Shown here one piece after another: positions 20,776 to 33,230 of a stretch of 64,000 nucleotides of DNA. The stretch is taken from NCBI GenBank assembly GCA_037952775.1, contig JBANAY010000001.1:5704001-5768000 (forward strand), written 5' to 3'. The stretch's first letter is position 1, and each line of letters starts with the position of its first letter. The position numbers and the translations under genes were made by a program. A model generated the notes under the pieces. That model had not been told where the DNA came from and made no database searches. It saw only the letters and a list, made by a program, of their open reading frames with translations. Origin of the DNA: Clonostachys chloroleuca (taxonomy: Eukaryota > Ascomycota > Sordariomycetes > Hypocreales > Bionectriaceae).

Positions 20776-21652
20776 TCACTCCCTCACACGGACATAATGA
20801 AGCTTCCCTCCGTCGCCCTCTTCGAATATGTGCCTGTGAATTATGTCGTGATATTTCCACATAAGCTGGTAGAGCCAGACAATAAGGAGAGCCACATAGA
20901 AAGGGCAATTTCCGTCCTCGTCTACATTCCACGTTGTGATACGCACAAGTCTTTTTAAGAAAGGTCGCCATGCTCTATCAAAAACCAGCTGACCAGCCGT
21001 TCGCTCTGGGCCCTCGATCTTTTGGTATCTGGGGATTTTTTCGAGATATTCGATGTATGCTGGCGGAAGATTATGATCTCTAGCACCTTGAAGGAAAAGA
21101 TTCTATTCACGTGTTAGATAGTCTGTATCAGATTTGAGAAGAAATTACGCGCGAACAAACCATATATCGAGCACTCGGTATCCCATTAGGCCTTTGCGGC
21201 CACTTTGCTTTCAGTGTGTACACTGCAAACGGAGCAAGAATCGGTCTCCCATCTGGGGCCAGCTCATAAGCCTGCACCTCAATTAGATTGTAGACCACTC
21301 CGCTGCCCTCGGTAACTAGCAGGCGATGAAAGTCAACCGGATTGAGGAGATGGCCGACGCCACAGGCGGCCGGCACTTGTGTGCAATTGCGACGATGGAG
21401 AAGATCAAGCTTCCCGTGGCCTCCATCTGGAAAGTGCTCTAGACTTGCGTAGCTGGGCTCTGAGTATGGGATTCCGAATATGTCAAATGTGACGAAATGC
21501 GTAGGGACGGTGATTGCTTTGGTTTTTAGAGGAGTGATCTTCCGGTCAGCCATCGAGCTCGCTTTCATGTTAGATCCATAGCCGAAGTACCACGTTGGCT
21601 CGTTAGGCATTGAGCTAGCCTTCCATGGCGGCAACTTCTCGCAGGTGGTCAT
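20776..21652 (-). CDS. gliK: gamma-glutamyl cyclotransferase-like (GliK type)
   Basis: Exons (minus) 21652-21161 and 21102-20776, 272 residues. The 58-base intron (donor GTTTGT) joins PSARYM to NLFLQGARDHN; without splicing the frame stops soon after. The N-terminal nucleotide-like motif WYFGYGSNM is the GGCT family hallmark. The downstream block (EPSYASLEH, GVGHLLNPVDF, VYNLIEVQAYE) carries the expected acidic catalytic position. The C-terminal half is typical of GliK proteins. It is thought to remove gamma-glutamyl groups from the bis-glutathionyl intermediate. A longer frame reaches 21772 but would translate through the regulatory palindrome at 21736-21746, so I chose 21652 (MTTCEKLPP). 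Confidence 0.9.
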
Positions 21653-21735
21653 CTTGCAGTTGAGATTTGAGATATTCAATGGGGCTTGTTGGGTATAAGA
21701 TATGGTCCATATATATGAACCGTAGCCGGCGCTGG

Positions 21736-21746
21736 TCGGTTCCCGA
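21736..21746. promoter_or_regulatory. GliZ-type palindrome TCGGTTCCCGA
   Basis: Exact TCGGN3CCGA, 84 bases upstream of the chosen cyclotransferase start. Its place argues that the extra upstream open frame there is not coding. Confidence 0.75.
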
Positions 21747-21997
21747 CATGCAACTAGGCTATAATCGATCATCTACGCAAGCTTCATGTTCGACCAACGT
21801 TGTGTGTGGTAGACAATAACTCATATTTCAAAATTTCAGCTTAACTAAATTAAGGAAAGAAAACAACACAAGATAGAATGAAGAGTAGTGACTTCGAAAC
21901 AACGATAAAAAGACGGATATACCATGCTGAACAAACATTAAAGGCTTTTGCACCGTTATTTCAGGATTCATTTCCTGCCTCCTGGATACGTAGACAA

Positions 21998-24900
21998 TCA
22001 ACTGGGGATGAGAAGCAAATGCTCTGCAAGCTTCACCGGGCTCTGGGCCAAGAAAATTGATCTCAAGGGAATGTCAAAGCCCAACTTCTGCAATCGGTGC
22101 CTTAATGAGACAACTGCTTGCGAGTCTGCTCCAGCAGAGAAGAAAGACATGTGAGGAGACAATGTCCCTGGAGATGCGCCTAAGCTCGCCTCCATTTCCA
22201 ACTGGATTGAAGATACTATTTCTCCCACGGATTCTGAGTGGGCACTTGAAGTTTCAGTACTGTTGCGTGAACTGCAACTTGAACTAGACAACGTGTCCAA
22301 GCTCGTCGGCTCAAGATCGGCCAATCGCTTGTTGAGTTCTAGTATGGAGCATTCATCTGCTATGCCTCGTAGTATAACTGCTAATGCTTCTTCCATTGCA
22401 TCGATTGTGTTTGCTGGAACATCAAGAGTATCGTGTTCTATATGTAGGTTCCATTGGTCAGGGCCCAACTCAAACCATTCCATCATAAGAGGAAACTTTG
22501 CCCCTCGGGGAAAGGGTGTCGAGACAGAGACGTTGCACTCTGGTAGTTGCAGAAAGTTCTCTAACCCGGCGCTTCGAGGGTGAAATGTCACCATGCACTC
22601 AAATAGAGGATGTTGTAGGCTACCTCTAGGAAAGCCAAGATCTTGGATTATATTGCTGAAAGGAATGGCATTGGAAAGGGCCCTTTGAGAGGAATCGCGA
22701 ACGCGGGCTACCACTGATGTAGTAGTATCTCTATTGTTCGTGATTCTTAAATCAGCTGGAGTAATTCGAATGGGCAGCCGATCTAGGAATTGACCAAGGG
22801 CTTCTTGCTCTTCCGAAGTAGACCGACCAGCACTCGGTGCTCCCAATATGAAGTCGTCCTCCAGGGAGAACCAATGCAATAGAAGGGCGGTTATTGCTAG
22901 GACTAGCTGGTGTTGTGTAGCCCCTATACGCCGGACTAGATTATTGAAAGCCGTTATTAGTTCTCCTTTGAACTCTCGGGTTCTGGATTCTCCTTGAAAT
23001 GTTACTAGAGGCGAGGCAGCAGGGAGACGCTTCAGTAATGGTTCCCTTTTGGCAGAGTAGGCATGGCCTTCCAAGTACTCCATCCAGAACTTTCTCTCAG
23101 CCGCGGATGGTATTGTTGTCCAGAGATTCGAATCCAGATGCTTTGGCCTGTGGAGGGGACTAAGTGTGCTCCCTGAATAGGCCAGCGATGTGAGTCGAAG
23201 GAAGTTCTGCAGCGTCCCTAAGTCGGCAATCACATGCGAGGTAAGAATCACCACCGCGGGAGTGCTGCGACCCTCAGAAGGTCCGATAATGTATACCTGA
23301 AATAAAGGATCGCGAGAGAGGTCAAAGCGGTGGTTTAAAATGCTTTGTATGTCAAGCTCATCCACTTCTCTTACAGTTGGGGCGAAGCTACGCAACGTTC
23401 TCGTAGGGCCGTTAGGTCCTTCCACAATATTGGAGCGAAATATCGGATCAAATGTCAGAACTGCGTTTAGTGATTGAGATAATTTAGCAATGTCAGCCGC
23501 GCCCCCGATTTTGAGGACTCGAACGATGTTGAAGGCGGTAACTGTTGTGGCAACTTGATGCTGGAACCACACCTGTTTCTCGATTTCTGTTAGCTCCTCA
23601 ATCATGAGAGGAGATCTTATCTCAGGCTGGGTGCTTCTGGTTGCTTCAATCTTAACAAGTTGTTTGATGATATTAACTTGTTGTTGGAAACCGGGAGACG
23701 GGAGGAGTTCACGGACTGTGATTCTTCTGCCAAATGCTGTGGTAAGCCGTGTAGCCAATAACATGATCGAAACAGAGTGGCCTCCCATTTTGAAGAAATT
23801 GCTTGACTCTTCAATTTGCATCTCAGGTTTGAGTTGGAGTACTTGACGCCATTCATACGCCAACCGTTGTTCTATCCCGAGTTGAGATGTTGAGGTCTCC
23901 TCAAGCGAGTCTTCCTCGGAGACGAACTTTTTGTTGTTTGAGTATAGGGACTTTAGTGCTCTCGTATCGATCTTTCCATTATTAGTCCTTGGGAATGTGT
24001 CCAAAGGTACAATGTCCTGCGGTACAGATGATGGTGGTAATAGGTCGCAGAGTCTCCTTCGCAAACGAGCGATCCGACCCTCTTTATCGAAATCATGATC
24101 ATCTTGCGACCTGTCAAAAGAGATGAAGGAAACAACGAGACCGTTGACAACTATGGTCGAGCATTGCGAGATTTTCTCCTCAGGAGGCCCAGAGACGATC
24201 GCAAGCTCGACTCCTGCCAGCTCAACGCGGAACCCGCGGACTTTGACTAGGCGATCCATCCGTCCGTATATATTCACTCTACCGTCCCGGCCGATCGAAC
24301 CGGCATCTCCTGAACGATACATACGCTCACCAGGGTGCCACGGATCTGAGAGGATATTACGAGCGGCTTGTTCGGGAGCATTGACATAGTCTCGTAGCAC
24401 TTGAACTCCCGCCATGCAAAGCTCACCGCGAGCCCCGCGTGGCACAGGTTGTTGCTGCTCGTCCAAGACATAGACTCGGATTGTTTTCAAGGGCCTTCCC
24501 ACAGTGATGCGATCTCCGGAGATTAGTCGATCAATGCCGATAAGAATACTGCACTGGAAGTATCATGTTGTTAGACAGATATGTATTTGGACCTTAATTT
24601 ATCATCAACTCACCTCTGCTGGCCCATAGGCATTGTAAAGCAATAATCGGGAGGCATATCTTTTCACAATCGCAGCCGTAACCGGTTCACCACATGCGTA
24701 AACCTGGGAGTATGCGAATTAGTAGATGAGATAATTGTAAATGCAGAAGATACACTCACGACTTCGAGGTTGGGAAAATAATCAGGATTCATGGCTGCTA
24801 ACACCGATGGAGTCACGGCAGCGGTGTTTACTCGATGAAGATGAGCATAAGGATCTGACGGGTCACGGAGCACAAGAGTTGCCCCATGCAGAAGCGCGGA

Positions 24901-27900
24901 GAACACTTCCATATTGCAGACGTCGAATACTGGTGACATGAATTGCGCAATACGGCGACCTGGGGATGCAAACATTGTTGTGCCGTAGTTGGTTTTCATA
25001 GCCATTAAAGATCGGTTGGAAATTGGGAATCCTTTGGGTGTTCCTGTTGTCCCTGAGGTAAATACAATGACGAGGGGAGAGTCCAGGGATGCTCGGTTCG
25101 GTTGTCTTCCTACATTCTTGTTGCCAGCGATGTCGTTCAGTATGCCATCCAGCGCAAACACCTTCATGCTGTCTATTGAAGGAACATGTGGCGCTTGTGA
25201 TCCATTAGGGAGAAGCAGTGCTTCCGCGTTGCATTGCTTGCAAACGGACTCTCTTTGAGTAGGTGTTGATCTCGGGTCAAGATTGACATACGTGCAGCCT
25301 GCTTTGACAGCCCCAAGCAGGCCAAGAATCCACCCAATCGTACCGTCGGCATAGAGAGCAACGACTTTGGTGTCAGGGATGGTGGAGATGATGAAATGGG
25401 CAATCCAGTTGGTGAACTTATCAAGCTCTCTGTATGTGAGCTTACCGCCAATGCAGTCTTCTAGTGCAATGAGATCTGCGTATCGATCCATGGCCTCCTC
25501 CAAAACCTGTTTTGCTATGCGGTCGCTTGGCCGAAGTCTGAACAAATCTGCTTGCCTGGCCAACTTCTCCTGCAGACGATTGAGTGTAATACAGTCTTCC
25601 ACCCGAGTTTCATGATGGAGAGAGTAGAGTGCATGTTTGAAATGCTGTCCCAGCCTTTGGATGGCCTCTTCATTGTACTGCATGGTGTTGAAAAGCATTC
25701 TGAAACCGCCACTGGACTCAATCAAAAGACAGAGTGGAAATTCATTTCTCTCTACAGACTCTGTCCAAAGAGCTGGCACTTTTGAACTCTCGTCGGGAAG
25801 TGGGAACTGTATAGACAAGAGGTTTCGCATTCGATGGCCAATACCAACTTGGTCGGAACGCGCCCAGGCGTACTCGCCTATCGTTGCAAGATGGTCCATA
25901 GTATTTCTAATCAACTCCGCTATTGTCAATTCTTGGTCGACAAAATTAAAAAGTAGTGGGAGTGTGGACATGTACGCTCCCATGGCATTGTCATGGCGAT
26001 GCAAGGCGTGACGGTTAGACACGACTGCTCCGACGATGACGGTAGGGCAGTCTTCAATAGCAGCTATAGCCATTGCCCATGCAACATAGTAAATGCATGC
26101 AGCGGATGCGTAATTTCTGGTCGCAAAGCTTGCCACCTCGGCTGTGCTTACAGAGGTCTCGAAGATCGCTGATTGCATGCATGAGCCTTGGCCGATAGTT
26201 GGGATCTGCTCTGGTGCGGTAACTTCAGTTGGAACGTTTCTCAAGTAATCGAGAAAGAAACCTCTCACTTCTAAGTCTCTTGTGCGCTGTATATCCAACA
26301 GGGCGAGATTTGCATCGATGGTTGAGGCGCTATGAAGCGGAGGAAACCCTTGGGCAACTCGGTCAAGTTTGTCCAGTAGCAGTTTCAGAGACTCGCCATC
26401 CATCAGGGTATGGTGGACTGTGAGAACCACTGTAAGCTCAGATGGCTTGGATGGGGATCGCAAGCTGGGTCGATCACTGGATGCGTCGTATTTGATGAGA
26501 TCCAGCGTGCAACCCAAGCCAACACCCATGCTAACATTCCCCACGGCTTTTTCATAGTCATTATAACAGCTGTGTGACGTTACTTGAGGCATCCTGAAAG
26601 GTTTTTTGTGCACAATAAAGGCACCGCATCCAAATGCCAATGAAACCTCCGACCTGAAAATGGGCTCGGATTGCCAAAGTGTTTGCCACGCCCTCTGCAT
26701 AGCTTCCGAGTGTGCGTCGCTGTACGCTATCTTGACTTGGTTCACATTTTTCGTCTCATCACCCAGTGCGGAAACTGCTAGCTCTAGTTGTAAACTAGTC
26801 AATGGCCCGATGTCGAAACTGTTCTTGGCCAGGCCAATTGCGTTGCGAGCTTGACTGGCGAGTTCAGTCCGAATCTGCCGGTTTGCTGCATATTTTTCAG
26901 CCAACGTAACATCTGGACAAGCACGTTCTGATATTGAAGACATTAGTGCCGAGATATCTGAGAACTTTTGGCACTTGAGTAACTCTCTTGCTGGGACGTG
27001 AAGGTTGTGTTGTCTGATAACTGAGACAATTTTGAATGCTAGTAGAGACGATCCCCCAACAGCAAGGAATGAGTCGTCTGGTTCGAGCTCTCTAAACTTT
27101 TCTCCCGGCAGAGAGAGAACTTCTCGAGCCACTGTAAGCAGAAGTTGAAGATTCCTCTGATCGTCTGGTAAAGCTGTGTCCAGCTCCTGGAAGCTTGACT
27201 CATTCGAGGAATTTCCCTCCCGAAGATCCTCAACTTCCTCGATGGACTTAACAAGATCAACGAGCTGCCTCTGCTGTACCTTTCCGTTAGGTGACAGCGG
27301 CAGATCATCCACTGCCCTGATCCGATACGGTATACAGTAGGAACTCATGCTCTCTTTGGCTTTCTCGATTAGCGCAGATGTGTTCACGTCTGAAGGCGTG
27401 ACAACGGCCACGATGCCATTCTCTGTCATAGCTGCACGGACTGATGTGAGGCCAAATGATTCACCAACACGGTAGAGACAGGCTTCCACATCCCTATCAA
27501 GATTGACGAGAAATCCCCTGTTCTTGACGGTGCGATCCTGTCGACCGCGAAATTCGACAAGCTTATTGCCTGCTGCGTCTTGGACCCAACAACCGAAGTC
27601 ACCGGTTCTGTAAATGCGAGACCCATTCCAATCGACGAAGTTGGTTCTCGTCTTTACCTCGTCTTTATAGTATCCAAGTGCGACTCCATCGCCTCCGATA
27701 ATGATCTCTCCCTCACAATAGTCCTCATCAATGATACCAAGCTCGGAGTCCACGATGTAAAGTGGGCTTTCTTTCATAACTCCTCCTATCAGAAATGAGT
27801 TGATAATGCCAGTTTGTGAGTCTCGTTTCACGAGATGTGCTGATCCCATTGATGTGGTCTCTGTTACACCATATGCTGTCAATACCCGCACACCTGCGTC

Positions 27901-28793
27901 GATCCATGATCCAAGGAGATCTGGCGCTGCAGTCTCGCCACCCAAAATGGTTTTGCTAATGTTTGAGAAAATCGAGCCTTCTGCGCTCGGCGAAGGGAGA
28001 TTATTCAGTATGGAAGGCGTAGCTGCTAGGACCGTACACGAAGGAGCTCGGAGGAAAATGTCGTCTCCTTGTGCGGGGACGACTGTTCCACAGTTGCCCA
28101 ACACTGAGAAGAGGATGCAAGCACAAGCTATAGTACTGTGTCAGCTCAGGCGCTGGGGATGTTTAAATCAGAATGGATCTCACCGTCGAAAGAAACAGAT
28201 AGAATGTGAAGGAGGCGATCACCCGGAGTAATATCAAGATTGATCGGGCTTGTCTTGGCGTAGAGGCATAATGATCTGTGTGATATGACCACTCCTTTTG
28301 GCCGACCCGTGCTTCCGCTTGTGAAAACTATGCACGCAGGATCGTAGGGTTGTATTGTGTCTGTATAGCTGTGGTCTGTCGGCAGGCTGAGCCTTGCTGG
28401 GATGCTGGTGCATTCTAGTAAACACCACCCCTCCGTGGGACATTCGAAGGGCTCTAAAGTTGTATTGACGATTACAGTGCTGTCAACTGTACTGCAGACA
28501 TTGGTTACCATTTCCGGGGACCATGTTGCTCTATCTATTGGTACCCAGCAACCCCCAGCCTTGAGGATGGCAAGTATGGCGATGAGGTTGAACGTTCCAT
28601 GTGCTGTGAGCAAGATAACGGGAGACTGATGACACACTCCCGCACCCCTGAGCGTACTTGCTAGCGAATTGGCGGCATCTTCGAGCTCTCGGTACGTTAG
28701 GCAGCCTTCACTGTGATCTACAGCAAGGTTGTCAGGACATCGAGCCACAGCTTGGGCAAATAGCTCGCACAAATTCAAAGGCAAAGCTTCCAT
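21998..28793 (-). CDS. gliP: two-module NRPS, diketopiperazine synthetase (GliP type)
   Basis: Exons (minus) 28793-28184, 28127-24760, 24703-24614 and 24553-21998; 2207 residues, close to GliP. Domain order is A1-T1-C1-A2-T2-C2-T3. A1 has FTSGSTGRPKG (about 170-180); T1 has GGSS near 563; C1 has a canonical HHTLMDG near 776. A2 has FTSGTTGTPKG near 1226-1236; T2 has GGHS near 1616. C2 has SHVIADLGT near 1795 in place of HHxxxDG, and T3 has GADS near 2167. A terminal C domain of the SHxxxDxx[ST] type followed by a T domain is the arrangement described for fungal diketopiperazine cyclisation. Pocket motifs differ: FDACAC in A1, FDVCNM in A2. In known ETPs the first residue is aromatic and the second small; I cannot read the residues here. 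It shares a promoter with the GliC-type P450. Confidence 0.95.
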
Positions 28794-29188
28794 CGTGGCA
28801 ATGAAAGAGAACAGCGAAGAATTTTCGAGCGAAGAGTGGCAAGCGAAAAACCGAGGACCGTGAAGTTCATGAATACAAGACAGTAACTCTTCTCCTTCAC
28901 GCCATAACAATGTTCACCGTCTGATTACATCTCCTGAAGTCAAGGTGCATGGACAATGGCTAACGGGAACATCCCCCGTATGCGGCTGAGGAGACGCTTG
29001 AAATGTCGGTTACCGAGAAATTCTGCTGTCACTGGTCCTAGCTCCCACCCCTTGGTGAGATTTCGGGAATACCCTAATGGTAGCATGGGAAAACGATTCC
29101 TGGTCCTCGACATGTGTTTGTTGAACTTCCTTCCTGTTCGCAGCTGATCAAGCTACGTCTGATGAACATCACAGTAACTAGTAGCAAG
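28794..29188. promoter_or_regulatory. divergent NRPS / GliC-type P450 promoter
   Basis: 395 bases between divergent starts, containing one exact regulator palindrome (next entry). Such a shared promoter would co-regulate scaffold synthesis and the first oxidation. Confidence 0.7.
29006..29016. promoter_or_regulatory. GliZ-type palindrome TCGGTTACCGA
   Basis: Exact TCGGN3CCGA in the NRPS/P450 divergent promoter, 213 bases from the NRPS start and 173 bases from the P450 start. Its TTA core is shared with both GST promoter near-sites. Confidence 0.8.
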
Positions 29189-31049
29189 ATGTTGACCGAG
29201 TTTATAGAACAAGTTCCAATCGAACGAATGCTGCTCCTTGCAGCAGCTATGCTGATAGTCCTCTGTGTTGTCTCCAGCAGGCTAGCCTTAACGGTGAGAA
29301 GTGTCGTTTGTAGCGTTACCTAATATCTAAAGCTGATAGTAGAACAGATTACTGGAAAGTCACGAGTAAAATCACTGATCAGTGGCAAATCACTGCCAGG
29401 GCCCCGATTCAAATTTCCAAATGGTCAAGGAACTGAAAAGTTCTTTGGGGGAGGCAACGCTGCACGGAGATGGCGACATCAGTATGGATCCATCTATAGC
29501 ATTTGGGCCGGCCTGAAGCGCGAAGTGTAAGTCTAATGTTAAATTATTAGTGACAGATTACACAAGCTGTGATAAAAGGAGTCTGCAATACTGATTTTCG
29601 ACAGCGTTCTCTCGACCCCGGAGCAGGTGCAAGAGTTTTACAGAGACTCACACCTACATATCAAAGCGGCGGACAATAATTCTGGCTGGCTCTTTGCCGA
29701 GCTTCTCGGCTCCTGTGTCGGAGTTGTTAGTCAGAACCGCTGGAAGCGAGTCAGGAGACCATTCGAGCACCCATTCTCTCGAACATCAGCCCTTACAAGG
29801 CCGAGAACATTCATTCATGAAGCCAGAGATTTCTTCAGCGTACTAAACCCGAACAACCAAACACGGACGATCAATACCTCAAATGATTTGAAATACTGCC
29901 CTTTTTTTATGGTGGCCAGCATTTTCTTTGGTGTTCACACTCGGGCACAACGAAACGAGCTGCAACAACTGGGCCCTCCTCGGGAGGAGCTCTTTCGGCG
30001 TGCATTCATGGGTAGTATGAATCGTTATGGGATCGCTAAGTATTTCCCTGGATCTGCTTTATCTCTTCTTCGACAATTCCAAGGCCAATGGGAAACTTTT
30101 GTCAAGCAAGCGTATGAGCGTGCCATCGACACAGGCGATGGGTCGATTGTGTCATTATGGGAAACGGTTGACCGAGGTGACATGTCTATGCAGGAGGTGA
30201 GTGATCTCCATCTCTGAACATTGTTCATGCCTGAATGACTTTTTAATAGCTCCTCCAAACGCTTGATGAATCCCTATTTGCAAATCTTGACGTTACCGCT
30301 CATGCTGTCTCCTGGAATGTTATTAGAATCGCTCATCACCGAGACATCCAACGAAAAGTACGAGAGGAGATTCGGCGCCACAATGAATCAGATAAAGCAT
30401 ATGAAGAATACATGTGTCGCGATGACACTCTGATTGCTGCATGCGTCTTAGAAACGTCTCGTCTGCATCCAGTCCTACGTATGAGCCCCTTTTCATTTGC
30501 TTTCTCGAATCTTAATCTTGTTGACTCTCAAGCATAGCGTTTTCAAATCCCGAGGCGGCAGAGGAAAATAAAATAGTTGGCGGTCATATAATTCCGCGAT
30601 GGGTAATTTACTTCCGTTTGCTCAACGAAGATATTCGAACTCACTAATGGGAATGGAACTCTAGACTGACGTTATTGTTGATACCCACGCTATCAATATA
30701 GACAACCCACACTGGAACGATGCAACGACCTTTGACCCGCACAGGCATCTCGGACAGAAAGATTCGGTGAGTTTCCTCTGCACCATCTGCCTCGCTCCAT
30801 GAATGAAAGCAGAGACTGACGCGCCCGTAGAGCCGAAGGTACAATATGTGGCGCTTTGGGTTTGGTCCCCGGCAGTGTCTTGGGAAGAATGTGGCGGACA
30901 TTATTCTCCGTATTATACTCGCCGAACTCCTGGTCAATTACAAAATTGAGCTTATGGAAGCCGAAGAAGTAGCCGATGTCAAACTGCAGCCAGATAGCTG
31001 GATCGGCTTGCCAGATGGTATCGTGAAGATAGTTCCCATAATTGTTTGA
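29189..31049 (+). CDS. gliC: cytochrome P450, diketopiperazine hydroxylase (GliC type)
   Basis: Seven exons: 29189-29293, 29348-29526, 29605-30196, 30250-30478, 30538-30602, 30665-30766 and 30831-31049; 496 residues. The introns are 53-78 bases and phase-consistent. An N-terminal anchor (MLLLAAAMLIVLCVV) is present. The Pro-rich hinge is LPGPRFKFP, the I-helix is FANLDVTAHAVSW (the usual AGxDT is replaced by ANLDVT), and ExxR is ETSRLHP. The heme loop WRFGFGPRQCLGKNVAD carries the cysteine. In gliotoxin biosynthesis GliC hydroxylates the diketopiperazine so glutathione can be added. Divergent pairing with the NRPS is the same as gliP-gliC. An alternative in-frame ATG lies at 29162. Confidence 0.92.
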
Positions 31050-31318
31050 GATAGCCACCAAAAATAACTCTCTGTTGATTAGGCACTCAGGCCCGAAATA
31101 TCAGTCAATGAAGATAAATGTACTGAAGAAATATGCGCCATATGTCAGCTTGACTCGTTCTTGCCGACTAATAGGTTCCAATGTATAAGCTTAGAACATG
31201 AAGACGAGTGAAATTCTTTTTTGGCACTGAACACTACAGTTTGAGAAGTCTTCCTTGTTAGATTTTCAACAATTTGTCAAATGATTATGAAGTGTGCTTT
31301 CAATCCAACATTAAACTC

Positions 31319-32791
31319 TTATAGTAGGCCGAGTCTTCGCCAAAGATGGCTGACAAAATATCCCATCGAGCTCTCTACCAACCCAAAATCAAACCTGTCC
31401 TCATATTCCATTGCAGTCTCAATTAGACGCAGCCCTTGAATGAATTTATCTGTTGAAAGGGTGAAGGTGAGACGAAACCAACCTGCCTGGCCTTCACAGT
31501 AGTCAGAACCGCTACCAACAAAAACACCCTGCTTGGCGCAACGCTGAACAATGCCTTCCTCCTCTTCGTCAGTTTTGCATGAATTGGAGAGCCGCAGCCA
31601 GATATAGACACCTGCGACTGGTTCATAGTATGTGAGGTTATGAAACTCGGCAAATTGAACTGCGAGCCGTGCGGCGCTTTGCATCCGCTGGATGTTGAGC
31701 GATACCAATGCCGAGAGCTGTGAAGTATTTCGGAGAATAGGGGCCACCATAACTTGCGCCGCAGTGCATAATTTTCCGTTGTTCAGAATAGCTTGAGACA
31801 TTCGGAGTTTCTCATTTGCTTGTGTGACAAGACATCCCTTGTGAGATGCTCGTGTTAGCTGAAGATCATGGCCAGGGAGAGAGTGAGCATACAAGCCTTA
31901 ATCCACTGCATCCAAAATCTTTGCTTATGCTATAAACAACATGAACTCTTCCCCCATTGACACCAAGTTCTGTCAAATCTCGGGCCAAGACGGACACAAA
32001 CTTGGCATCTGGCGAAACGAACTTTTCGCCCTGTCCTGCGCAGCCCGAGGGTAGTACGACTCGACCAAACGTGGATAGTGCGTATATTTCATCGGACACA
32101 AAGTGAATGTCCGCTTGCTCGCAGTATTGAAGCAACGCATCTATGATTTCGACGGAACAAATATGACCCCATGGGTTGTGAGGGTTGCAGAAAAGCAAGC
32201 CGCGAACTTTGTGTGGAGTGTTTTCTGCTGCAGCTCGATATTTCTCGACAATGCTTTGTGCGGAATGAGACTCGCGATATGATATGGGCACGGGAATCAG
32301 CTTAACACCGTTTCTGAGGACTGAAGAGACTTCGAAGCTTCCTATAATTCATGCCACAGGTGATCAGTAGGTAAAATCGTAAGGGGTGCGCGCATATGCA
32401 TACCCCAATACGGAGTTGCTACCAGGAGCCCATCCCCATCGTCGCAGATGTCGTTAATCAATGTGTCAATGACAGCACTGCATCCAGCGCTAGTCACAAT
32501 ATGTTTCGGCTCCACTGGAATTGCTGGCGAGAAAAAGCGGTTGAAGAAGCTTGAAGCAGCCGATAGCAGCTCCGGAGTCCCTCCCAGTCCCGGGGCATAT
32601 GACAAATTATTGCTCTGAAAGTCAGCCTGGAAGTTGTGCTTCAGTGAAGAGAGAATCTCGGGTCGGATAAGCCAATTCTCTGCCGTTGCGAGGTCGATGT
32701 TGGATTTGCTTTTGGACCCTTGACGACTCAGTGGTCGTTTGAAACGCTCCAAGAACCATTCATTACTCTCCCGAGCACGGCGTGAGAGCAT
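31319..32791 (-). CDS. gliI: PLP-dependent C-S lyase, ACC-synthase-like (GliI type)
   Basis: Exons (minus) 32791-32404, 32341-31893 and 31837-31319; 451 residues with introns of 62 and 55 bases. Fold-type I aminotransferase motifs appear in order: LATAENWLIRPE, SYAPGLGGTPEL, NPHNPWGHI, SDEIYALSTFG and SISKDFGCSGLRLGC, where the Lys is the PLP Schiff-base residue. Homologues in ETP clusters are annotated as ACC synthases or aminotransferases but cleave C-S bonds of the cysteinyl intermediate to release the dithiol. It is convergent with the GliC-type P450 and divergent from the N-methyltransferase. Confidence 0.92.
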
Positions 32792-33230
32792 TTTGGACAG
32801 AAATTAGGGTTTAGCAAACCTCAAAATTGCAAATGTGTACCTGTTAGATCCTGGTTAATCGCAGAAACATCTGGATACAGACCAACCTCAGCGTGAGCCG
32901 TGGGGAACTATGAGGGCCATTCCCACCGATGGACCCCCGATTCAACTCTGTTCGGGAATCTATACAGCGATCACTCTTGATTACGTGTCGGTATTCGACA
33001 AATGGACACAGTCATGGGCTTAGGTAGGTTGCTTGCTGCCTCGGACACCGGGGAAGGGGGGACTTTCGGGTTTCTACAAGGATCGGTTATCTCTGATAAT
33101 TGCAAGTCAATCCAGTGAGTTGGCTGATCTTGGAAGACTACAGATATTGTGCCCTCTCAAATCATTATCGAGCGAGGACCCTTTATACTTATTCTAACCA
33201 CTTAGTCGAAACGAGGCCTTACCCGACAAC
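32792..33230. promoter_or_regulatory. divergent GliI/GliN promoter with two near-palindromes
   Basis: 439 bases. TCGGTATTCGA at 32988-32998 and TCGGACACCGG at 33041-33051 each differ from TCGGN3CCGA by one base. They are 43 bases apart from the end of the first to the start of the second. No exact site is seen. Confidence 0.5.
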
